Positions 8,621-13,868 are shown, counted from the first letter of the stretch. The stretch: DNA of 14,224 nucleotides from JAJFFW01 sp038531315 (GCA_038531315.1 JBCBBT010000074.1:1-14224); one strand, 5' to 3'. Translations and numbers: made by a program. Notes: generated from the letters alone by a model not told the origin.

Positions 8621-8731
8621 GGCCCAAATTCCAGCGGCCCGATTGTCCTGCGACCCAATTATCTTCCGGGCCCTTTAACTTGCGGCCTCATTGTCGTGCG
8701 GCCCTATTGTCCTGCGGCTCTATTGTCGCGC
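8621..8731. repeat. Seven-unit degenerate 16-bp tandem repeat
   Basis: Seven head-to-tail units start at 8621, 8636, 8652, 8669, 8684, 8700 and 8716, with lengths 15, 16, 17, 15, 16, 16 and 16. The consensus is GGCCCNATTGTCCTGC. The last three units are the best conserved; units 1, 3 and 4 carry single-base insertions or deletions and several substitutions, as expected of an older array. It lies about 75 nt upstream of the dnaN start codon, where a promoter or regulatory site would be expected. Confidence 0.85.
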
Positions 8732-8778
8732 GCCTCATACCCCAGGGGCCGCCGCCGCACCCTTATCGCTCTCCACCA

Positions 8779-8834
8779 GCAGCACTTCACTTGCAGCACG
8801 CTCCCGGCAGCACTCTCCCGGCGGCACTCTCATC
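8779..8834. repeat. Four-unit 14-bp tandem repeat
   Basis: Four head-to-tail units begin at 8779, 8793, 8807 and 8821, with consensus GCAGCACTCTCCCG. Units 2 and 3 differ at one position; units 1 and 4 are more divergent. The unit is unrelated in sequence to the neighbouring 16-bp array. Confidence 0.8.
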
Positions 8835-9035
8835 GCGTTCGCGCGCAAACCGCCGTCAATCCGCGCAGCGAATGCCGGTCGCCCGGCAGCCGGCCCGCGC
8901 ACGGCGCCAGGAAAACCCCAAGCGCAAACCAGATAGCGATCTCAAAAATCTTTGAGACGAGCCTGTCGCAGCGCAGTCATCGGCGGCGCCTTTCCGTGCG
9001 AGCGCCTTGATTGTTCCGCCCCCCTACCCCTTAAG

Positions 9036-9080
9036 AGCGGCGCCCCTTGAGAACCGCGCGCTCCTAACAGCGGCGCCCCT
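9036..9080. repeat. 12-bp direct repeat, 33-bp period
   Basis: AGCGGCGCCCCT occurs at 9036-9047 and 9069-9080, each followed by TGAxAA-like sequence. A looser related copy (GCGCCTTGATT) lies near 9002. The function is unknown; it may be a decayed tandem array like those nearby. Confidence 0.45.
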
Positions 9081-9194
9081 GAAAATCAGCGGTCAGCCGC
9101 CGGGCTTCGGCCCCGTTGAAGGCGCCGTCGGCAGGCGGGAAAAAGCAAAGAATCACGCACCGATATTGCGTCTTAAGTATATACGAAAACGGCA

Positions 9195-9243
9195 CAAAAA
9201 AGCCAGCAGGAACACGCTTTCAACGCGTCCGCCGGCTGGCTTT
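9195..9243 (-). terminator. Rho-independent terminator of dnaA
   Basis: On the minus strand the arms AAAGCCAGC and GCTGGCTTT (9235-9243 and 9199-9207) pair perfectly over nine bases. The interior has further partial pairing (for example acgc at 9214-9217 with gcgt at 9225-9228), and the 3' arm runs into a T tract. It lies about 40 nt after the dnaA stop and should uncouple dnaA from dnaN. Confidence 0.85.
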
Positions 9244-9281
9244 AAAGCTTTGAATTTGGGTAATTTTTTTGACGGATGAAA

Positions 9282-10739
9282 CTAGCCGCCGACAGCGCGG
9301 CGAATTTCCTCGACGGCCTTGCGGAAGTCGTCCTGACGCTCCAGCAGCGCGGTCGCGCGATTATAGGAATTCATCGCCGTCGTGTGGTCGCGGCCGAGCT
9401 TGGCGGCGATCCGCGGAAAGGATTCCTTGAGAGACTCGCGGGCCACATAGACAAAGGCATGGCGCGCCTTGACGATGTGCTGGGGCTGGGCGCGGCCCTT
9501 AACGTCGTCGACCGAGATGTTGAACGCCGCCGCCGCCGCTGTGATGCCGTCGTCCATGGTGCCGCGCGGTTTGCGATCGCCAATGCGCGCGCTGAGGGCG
9601 GCGTTTGCTTCCTCAAGACCAACAGACATATCTTCATCTCCGTAAACTAGGACTAACTGATTAAAGGCGCCGATGGCCTCGCGCATGCTTTGCGGAAAGG
9701 CGTCGGCGATGAAATCGATCGCGGATGGCTCAATCAAACAGCGCGCATCGCATTGAGATGCGCGCTTGGACAAGACCGCGCGGCGCAACGCTGCGCCGCC
9801 GCGCTCGATCGGCGCCGGCAAATCGCCCGATAACCGGTCGGCGAGCTTCCCGTTGAGCGCGCCCTGCGCCAGAACCGACGGCGCCGCTTCCCCGGCGATC
9901 ACAAGCACGCGCCCCGTCGCCAGAACCGCATTAATCAGTGTCAGGACTTCCTGTTCGGTGCGTTTTTTGCCGGCGATCAGGTGAATATCGTCAATCAGCA
10001 ACAGGCTTTTGGTTTGAAAATCGCGTTGCAGCCCGGGCAGACTGTTTGAAAGCGCCGCCTCGACGCAGCCGTCGGTCAGGCTTGAATGCGTCAGATAGGC
10101 GCTCGCGCCGTCCCCGTGCACCGCGCGCCATTCATTACCGACGGCATGGAGCAGGTGGGTCTTGCCGACGCCGGACGGCCCGTAAAGATAAATCAGATTG
10201 TGATNNNNNNNNNNNNNNNNNNNNNNNNNNNNNNNNNNNNNNNNNNNNNNNNNNNNNNNNNNNNNNNNNNNNNNNNNNNNNNNNNNNNNNNNNNNNNNNN
10301 NNNNNNNNNNNNNNNNNNNNNNNNNNNNNNNNNNNNNNNNNNNNNNNNNNNNNNNNNNNNNNNNNNNNNNNNNNNNNNNNNNNNNNNNNNNNNNNNNNNN
10401 NNNNNNNNNNNNNNNNNNNNNNNNNNNNNNNNNNNNNNNNNNNNNNNNNNNNNNNNNNNNNNNNNNNNNNNNNNNNNNNNNNNNNNNNNNNNNNNNNNNN
10501 NNNNNNNNNNNTGTGCGCCCGAAACGACCGTTCCATGCCTCATGCATGCCCGGCTTGAAACGCTGAACCAGCGTTTCACGGCGAAACAGCGATCCTGTCG
10601 AGACCTCCACTTGCGTATCGTCTCCTTTGACCAAATCGATATCCGACATCCACGAATGAAACGTCGCCTGACCAAACCGCGCGATCAACTCCAGCCTGTA
10701 ATCGGAAAGCACGTTGTCATCAATTAAAGTATCGTTCAT
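9282..10739 (-). CDS. dnaA: Chromosomal replication initiator DnaA (interrupted by assembly gap)
   Basis: This is the AAA+ initiator that binds origin boxes and melts the origin. Domain I spans residues 1-76 with ATFHSWMSDIDLV. About 103 residues (linker and start of domain III) fall in the N run; both sides share one frame, giving 485 residues, normal for the family. Domain III has Walker A GPSGVGKT (about 187-194), Walker B LLLIDDIHLIAGKKRTEQE, a box VII-like KLADRLSGDL keeping the arginine finger, and sensor II-like MREAIGAFNQL. Domain IV keeps the DNA-contact motif GRDHTT but is divergent around it (AMNSYNRA instead of the usual VLHA-type sequence). I chose the ATG at 10737-10739 because AGGG lies nine bases upstream; an in-frame ATG at 10746-10748 would leave no room for that site. 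Confidence 0.95.
   Translation of the reverse strand: MNDTLIDDNVLSDYRLELIARFGQATFHSWMSDIDLVKGDDTQVEVSTGSLFRRETLVQRFKPGMHEAWNGRFGRTXXXXXXXXXXXXXXXXXXXXXXXXXXXXXXXXXXXXXXXXXXXXXXXXXXXXXXXXXXXXXXXXXXXXXXXXXXXXXXXXXXXXXXXXXXXXXXXXXXXXXXXHNLIYLYGPSGVGKTHLLHAVGNEWRAVHGDGASAYLTHSSLTDGCVEAALSNSLPGLQRDFQTKSLLLIDDIHLIAGKKRTEQEVLTLINAVLATGRVLVIAGEAAPSVLAQGALNGKLADRLSGDLPAPIERGGAALRRAVLSKRASQCDARCLIEPSAIDFIADAFPQSMREAIGAFNQLVLVYGDEDMSVGLEEANAALSARIGDRKPRGTMDDGITAAAAAFNISVDDVKGRAQPQHIVKARHAFVYVARESLKESFPRIAAKLGRDHTTAMNSYNRATALLERQDDFRKAVEEIRRAVGG
10205..10511. other. Assembly gap (307 N) inside dnaA
   Basis: All bases are undetermined. The flanking coding sequence stays in frame and the resulting DnaA length is normal, so the gap size looks about right. 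It should encode the domain I-III linker and the beginning of the AAA+ domain. Nothing else can be said about its content. Confidence 0.99.
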
Positions 10740-10781
10740 CAATATCATCCCTGCACGAATAAAAAGAGCACACGACGCCCA

Positions 10782-10837
10782 TGGCGCGCGGAACGCGCCA
10801 ACCACTCAATAAGTTATGAAACCGCTCCGTCGGAGCG
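10782..10837 (-). promoter_or_regulatory. dnaA: dnaA upstream region with two inverted repeats (leader hairpins or operator)
   Basis: TGGCGCG / CGCGCCA (10782-10788 and 10794-10800, five-base loop) and CGCTCCG / CGGAGCG (10823-10829 and 10831-10837, one base between) are perfect 7-bp inverted repeats 43 and 84 nt upstream of the dnaA ATG. The first would fold as a stable hairpin in a dnaA leader RNA; the second, with almost no loop, looks more like a dimeric protein-binding site. A third repeat, gtcgtta / taacgac, lies at 10852-10876. No convincing -35/-10 pair was found, so the transcription start is unknown. Confidence 0.45.
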
Positions 10838-11028
10838 AAACGCGAATGTTAGTCGTTACCGAAGAACTCTAACGACGAACGCATGTTCAGGTCTGCGCCT
10901 TGCAAAATACGAATAAAAATATCTGCCCTGCATCCCCTGCTCATAGCGTCCTCTTTGTTATTGTCGCCCGCCCGACCAGCCCTGCCAAACATGATGGGGC
11001 GGCTTTTGAATGTAGGAAAATGCAGCGG

Positions 11029-11077
11029 CTACAAATTCAAAACTGAAAAATGCAATCTGAGAAAAAAACTACAAATT
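11029..11077. repeat. CTACAAATT direct repeat, 40-bp spacing
   Basis: CTACAAATT occurs at 11029-11037 and 11069-11077, exactly 40 bp apart (close to four helical turns), with A-rich sequence between the copies. This is the most AT-rich part of the candidate origin and could be a set of protein-binding sites or an unwinding element. Two copies of nine bases are limited evidence. Confidence 0.4.
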
Positions 11078-11266
11078 TCTGTTTTCTAACGTTGATCGTC
11101 CGTATGCCGCTTATTAACCTTACGCTCACAGTCTACGACATTAATGCGACAGTGCAAGCCGTCCGAGCGAACTTTTTGCAATTGGCGAACGAAAAAAAAT
11201 CCCCAACATTCGCGCATAGGCAGATTCTTTTTTGCGTTCAGAACTTTAGCCGCACAAAAAAATTCT

Positions 11267-11286
11267 ACGCACAACGTGCGTTTTTT
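11267..11286 (+). terminator. Hairpin with T tract (terminator-like, possibly bidirectional)
   Basis: ACGCAC / GTGCGT (11267-11272 and 11276-11281, loop AAC) is followed directly by a T run to 11286, the canonical layout on the plus strand. No plus-strand gene leads into it. On the minus strand the same stem is followed after four bases by seven T (11256-11262 on the plus strand is A), so it could also stop transcripts from rpsT, whose stop codon is about 170 nt upstream on that strand. Confidence 0.5.
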
Positions 11287-11390
11287 CAGGTCGCAACCAG
11301 TGCGCGCCTCAAAGACAGCGTTTCGATTTCTGAAGGCGCGGTCAACGTGAAAAAATCGCGCACCGCATGCGATGGCGGGCGTGCAAATTT

Positions 11391-11416
11391 ATGCAACTGC
11401 GAAGACGCAATTGCAT
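11391..11416 (-). other. 11-bp hairpin downstream of rpsT
   Basis: ATGCAACTGCG (11391-11401) and CGCAATTGCAT (11406-11416) surround a four-base loop. In minus-strand RNA all eleven pairs form with a single G-U wobble; on the plus strand that position is a mismatch, so the structure seems selected in the rpsT transcript direction. It starts 41 nt after the rpsT stop and is followed by AAAUUU rather than a long U tract, so it is a weak terminator or a 3'-end stability element. Confidence 0.5.
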
Positions 11417-11456
11417 CGCCCGGAAGGTCATAAAAAAATCGAGAAATTAAAGGCGG

Positions 11457-11723
11457 TTACGCAGAAAGCGTTTTGATGCGCGTCGACAGGCGCGATAATT
11501 TCCGCGCGACAGTTGTCTTCTTGAAGACGCCTCTCGAAACAGCGCGATGCATTTCCGGCATGGCGATTTTGAAAGCGTCGTCGGCGGCGGCTTTGTCGCC
11601 CGCAGCGATCGCTTCTTCGACTTTGCGCAAATATGTGCGGACGCGCGAACGGCGAGACTTGTTAACGGCCGTGCGGCGCTCAATTTTGCGCACCATTTTC
11701 TTTGCTGAAGTCGTGTTCGCCAT
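11457..11723 (-). CDS. rpsT: 30S ribosomal protein S20
   Basis: This is a primary 16S rRNA-binding protein at the base of the 30S subunit. The 88-residue protein is the normal length, highly basic and helical: MANTTSAKKMVRKIERRTA, then NKSRRSRVRTYLRKVEEAI, and a C-terminus GVFKKTTVARKLSRLSTRI. The ATG at 11721-11723 is preceded by only a weak CAGAG sequence about ten bases away. In some bacteria S20 represses its own translation, and a weak initiation site would suit that, but this is inference. A near-consensus promoter lies 60-90 nt upstream, so rpsT does not depend on mutM transcription. Sitting just upstream of dnaA is typical for Alphaproteobacteria. Confidence 0.98.
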   Translation of the reverse strand: MANTTSAKKMVRKIERRTAVNKSRRSRVRTYLRKVEEAIAAGDKAAADDAFKIAMPEMHRAVSRGVFKKTTVARKLSRLSTRIKTLSA

Positions 11724-11782
11724 TACGATATGCTCTGTTGTTTTACGTTAAATACCGGCTTATCCGCCGTCGAAGGCAGCGG

Positions 11783-11811
11783 GTTATAGCGGTGCGATAT
11801 AACGCCGTCAA
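11783..11811 (-). promoter_or_regulatory. rpsT: Strong sigma-70-type promoter of rpsT
   Basis: On the minus strand TTGACG (11806-11811) is followed after exactly 17 bases by TATAAC (11783-11788). Each hexamer matches consensus at five of six positions. A start near 11776 would give a leader of about 53 nt before the rpsT ATG. This is the best promoter in the window and fits a highly expressed ribosomal protein gene. Confidence 0.82.
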
Positions 11812-11855
11812 CGCCCTGAATTCAGCGAAATGCGCGGATTTTTAAGGGCCCGAGG

Positions 11856-12731
11856 CTAACGCTGGCAGCGCGAACAAAAGAAGGTGGAACGCCCGCTTTG
11901 AACGATCCGCGCGATGGGCGCGGCGCAGGCCGGACAGGGCGCGCCTTCGCGGTCGTACACCTGAAAGCCGTGCTGAAAATAGCCAAGCGCGCCATCGGAC
12001 GCCGCAAAATCGCGCAATGTCGACCCGCCGGCGGCGATCGCCTCAGTCAAAACCGCGACGATCTCGGGATAAAGCCTCAGCGCGCGAACGCCGGCGACGC
12101 TTCTGGCCTTGCGCCGCGGCGAGATGCGGGCCCTGAAAAGCGCCTCGCACACATAGATATTGCCAAGCCCGGCGACCACCCGCTGATCTAGCAGCGCGCT
12201 TTTAATCGGCGCAGCGCTCTTTTTGAGCCGGGCGCTCAGGCCGTCGGCGGTGAAGCCGGCTCCAAGGGGCTCCGGGCCCATCCCCGCAAAATGCTTGCAG
12301 GCGTCAAGTCCGGTTGTCGACGCAAGATCCATATATCCGAACCGGCGCGCATCATTATAGACGATATGCGCCGCGCCCCGGTCCATCTCGAAGATCACGT
12401 GATCATGTTTTGCGGGCGCGCCTGACTTCAGCGCCGCAGCGGGCCGGTGAAAGCGGCCCGGGTGATTGGCGCCGTCGCCGGCGAGGATCGTAAAGCGTCC
12501 CGTCATGCCGAGATGCATGATCAATGTCTCGCCGGTGGAAAGAGCCCCGGTCAGATATTTGCCCCGCCGGGTCAGCGCCTCGACGCGGGCGCCGGTCAGA
12601 CGCTGACAGAATTTTTCCGGCAGCGGAAAGCGCAGATCGCCGCGCCGGGCGATCACCTGCGTTATCCGCGCGCCTTCCATAACGGGCGCGAGCCCGCGGC
12701 GCACGGTTTCAACTTCTGGAAGTTCAGGCAT
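11856..12731 (-). CDS. mutM: Formamidopyrimidine-DNA glycosylase
   Basis: This bifunctional glycosylase/AP lyase removes 8-oxoguanine and formamidopyrimidines from DNA in base excision repair. The start is fixed by the family-invariant MPELPEVETV: after Met removal, Pro2 is the catalytic nucleophile, with Glu3 and Glu6 beside it. I therefore reject an upstream start at 12770. Other key features are RRGKYL with Lys58, IMHLGMTGRF, NDARRFGYMDL, LLDQRVVAGLGNIYVCE (helix-two-turn-helix) and a C-terminal zinc finger with Cys266, Cys269, Cys286 and Cys289. At 291 residues it is about 20 longer than E. coli MutM, mainly through an insert near residues 85-108. No clear Shine-Dalgarno site is present. 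The upstream spacer is made of tandem repeats. Confidence 0.97.
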   Translation of the reverse strand: MPELPEVETVRRGLAPVMEGARITQVIARRGDLRFPLPEKFCQRLTGARVEALTRRGKYLTGALSTGETLIMHLGMTGRFTILAGDGANHPGRFHRPAAALKSGAPAKHDHVIFEMDRGAAHIVYNDARRFGYMDLASTTGLDACKHFAGMGPEPLGAGFTADGLSARLKKSAAPIKSALLDQRVVAGLGNIYVCEALFRARISPRRKARSVAGVRALRLYPEIVAVLTEAIAAGGSTLRDFAASDGALGYFQHGFQVYDREGAPCPACAAPIARIVQSGRSTFFCSRCQR

Positions 12732-12784
12732 GGTCGCTGTGGTGTAGGCGAGGCGACGCCGTCGGCGCAATCCTGCGGGCGCCA

Positions 12785-12814
12785 GGCGATTTCAGATGAT
12801 GTCAGGCGATGTCA
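12785..12814. repeat. Three-unit 10-bp tandem repeat upstream of mutM
   Basis: GGCGATTTCA, GATGATGTCA and GGCGATGTCA follow head to tail at 12785, 12795 and 12805, and a decayed fourth unit (GGGTCG) may follow. The array lies about 55-85 nt upstream of the mutM ATG and close to the unrelated 20-bp array. Confidence 0.6.
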
Positions 12815-12829
12815 GGGTCGCCCCGGCGC

Positions 12830-12889
12830 CAGCCATTGCGCCTAGTCACCAGTCATTGAGCCTAGTCACCAGCCATTGCGCCTAGTCAT
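12830..12889. repeat. Three-unit 20-bp tandem repeat covering a gene end
   Basis: Three head-to-tail units start at 12830, 12850 and 12870; the consensus is CAGCCATTGCGCCTAGTCAC. Units 1 and 3 differ only at the last base; unit 2 differs from unit 1 at two positions. The third unit contains the stop codon and last codons of the SYLF gene, so the array looks like a tandem duplication of that gene's extreme 3' end. High identity suggests recent expansion. Confidence 0.9.
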
Positions 12890-13598
12890 AAGCAATGCGC
12901 CGCGTTGCGAGAGCAACGGCGGCCTGGCGCAGGGCCGTCGATTGCGGATTGGACGCAGCCCCTTTGTAGACAATATCGAGAGGGGAGATGTCGCGCCCGT
13001 AATAGGCGCGGTTCCATTTGTTGTTCACTTTGACAACGACGCCTTCGACGCTGACGCTGCCGTAGAGGCCTTGCGATTTTGTGTAGGCGAGGATGTCAGC
13101 GGTTTGGGCTTTCGCGCCGCCGCCGACAGGGCCGGCCGCGATACCCACATCGGCGCCGAGTTTCACCGTGCTGGACAATAGCTGGTTCATGCCGCGCTCG
13201 GTCATAACGGCGAGCACAATGTCGGAAACCTCGCCGCCGGCGACAAAACCGAATTGCACCGAGGAGAGCCTGACGAAACTCGGCGGCGACCACGTCCCGT
13301 CGTCGCGCCGCGCAATCATCACGCCATTGCCGCCCGAGGCGCCGATCAGGAACCCGGCGCGCACCGACGTCGGAATAACGACCAGCGCGCGCGCAGTGCG
13401 CGCATTCTTCCACAGCCAGCGATATTGATCGTCGCGGGAGAACGCCTCAAGGACCAGCTCGGCCTCGCGCACGGTTTGCTCGGCTTTGTCGCGCCGGTCA
13501 GCCGCGGCGGGCGTGGCGATGAGCCCGGCAAGACAGAATGCAATGATCGAAAAGACGGCGGATGACGACGACCGCCGCATGAGGCTCCTGATGCTCAC
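12882..13598 (-). CDS. Secreted lipid-binding SYLF (Ysc84) domain protein
   Basis: This 238-residue protein has an N-terminal signal peptide (MRRSSSS, then the hydrophobic AVFSIIAFCLAGLIA, and an Ala-X-Ala site at TPAAA before DRR), so it is probably periplasmic. The rest is a SYLF/Ysc84 (DUF500) domain: KNARTARALVVIPTSVRAGF, then GASGGNGVMIARR, WSPPSFVRLSSVQFGFVAGG, a segment DIVLAVMTERGMNQLL, KLGADVGIAAGPVG, and ILAYTKSQGLYGSVSVEG. The domain binds phosphoinositides in eukaryotes; bacterial secreted members have no settled role and are thought to bind lipids. I prefer the GTG at 13596-13598 (GGGAG eight bases upstream); the ATG at 13578-13580 is a close alternative. Its stop codon lies in the 20-bp tandem array. 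Confidence 0.88.
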   Translation of the reverse strand: MSIRSLMRRSSSSAVFSIIAFCLAGLIATPAAADRRDKAEQTVREAELVLEAFSRDDQYRWLWKNARTARALVVIPTSVRAGFLIGASGGNGVMIARRDDGTWSPPSFVRLSSVQFGFVAGGEVSDIVLAVMTERGMNQLLSSTVKLGADVGIAAGPVGGGAKAQTADILAYTKSQGLYGSVSVEGVVVKVNNKWNRAYYGRDISPLDIVYKGAASNPQSTALRQAAVALATRRIAYD

Positions 13599-13868
13599 GG
13601 CCCACTCTCCCTTGTGTTCCAAAGAAGCGCCCGCGCGCGGCGCCCCAAAACCGCAATTTTTGACATTCCATGTCTGCCCCGTCGTGTCCAGCACGCCCGA
13701 CACGTAACGACCCCGATAACGCCCCTGAAGCGGTCGGGCGCGAGCCGTCCTTCAACCGAGGGATGCGACAATACGCGCTTGCCCGGTAAACGATAATACG
13801 CGCTTGCGCACAGCAAAGGAGACTGGCGGGCGTTTGCCGCGGGCGTCGCGGCGGGCTTTGAACCTCGC
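13599..13868. other. Upstream region of the SYLF gene with a direct repeat
   Basis: About 270 nt separate the SYLF gene from the rpsA terminator and hold no gene I would call. The main structure is a 16-bp direct repeat, GAnAATACGCGCTTGC, at 13767-13782 and 13792-13807 (25-bp period). On the minus strand each copy contains GCAAGCGCG followed by TATTAT or TATTGT, which resemble -10 hexamers, so the repeat may duplicate a promoter or operator about 170-210 nt upstream of the SYLF start. Confidence 0.45.

Larger units (their letters stand above)
8548..9281. other. Long dnaA-dnaN intergenic region rich in direct repeats
   Basis: This 734-nt gap is unusually long for dnaA-dnaN and holds no gene I would call; open frames across it are low-complexity translations of repeats. 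It contains a 16-bp tandem array (8621-8731), a 14-bp array (8779-8834), a perfect 7-bp inverted repeat tctcaaa / tttgaga with a 4-base loop (8940-8957), a 12-bp direct repeat (9036-9047 and 9069-9080), and the dnaA terminator. A TATACT on the minus strand near 9178-9184 could be a -10 for dnaN but has no good -35. Confidence 0.6.
10740..11456. other. AT-rich non-coding region between dnaA and rpsT, candidate oriC
   Basis: The 717 nt here are much richer in A and T than the flanking genes, above all 11030-11290. They contain at least eight A or T tracts of five to eight bases between 11046 and 11438, the direct repeats ACGAATAAAAA (10755-10765, 10909-10919) and CTACAAATT (11029-11037, 11069-11077), and several TGCAA words. 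Position next to dnaA, AT-richness and repeats fit an origin. Against it, I found no TTATNCACA box, the closest being TTATGCAAC at 11389-11397. A 127-codon open frame (11050-11433, +) has no recognisable product and crosses two hairpins; I did not call it. Confidence 0.45.

Noticed and set aside
8621..8731. Possible CRISPR array
   Set aside because: Units are head to tail with no unique spacers, only 16 bp long and degenerate, and there are no cas genes.
8594..9010. Open frames of 80-138 codons across the dnaA-dnaN gap
   Set aside because: They are translations of the 16-bp and 14-bp tandem arrays, open in several frames at once because the DNA is GC-rich and repetitive.
9178..9184. TATACT on the minus strand as a dnaN promoter
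   Set aside because: No acceptable -35 at 16-18 bp, and it lies about 630 nt from dnaN. Mentioned only as a weak possibility.
11050..11433. 127-codon plus-strand open frame in the dnaA-rpsT region
   Set aside because: No recognisable family, no clear ribosome binding site, unusual Cys- and Asn-rich composition, and it runs through a terminator-like hairpin and several A-tracts. More likely non-coding origin or regulatory DNA.
11447..11459. CtrA-like site TTAA-N6-TTAC at the end of rpsT
   Set aside because: The spacing is six instead of the required seven and the second half-site is incomplete; chance is likely in AT-rich DNA.
12732..12770. Upstream start for mutM
   Set aside because: The catalytic N-terminal proline must follow the initiator methionine (MPELPE), which fixes the start at 12731.
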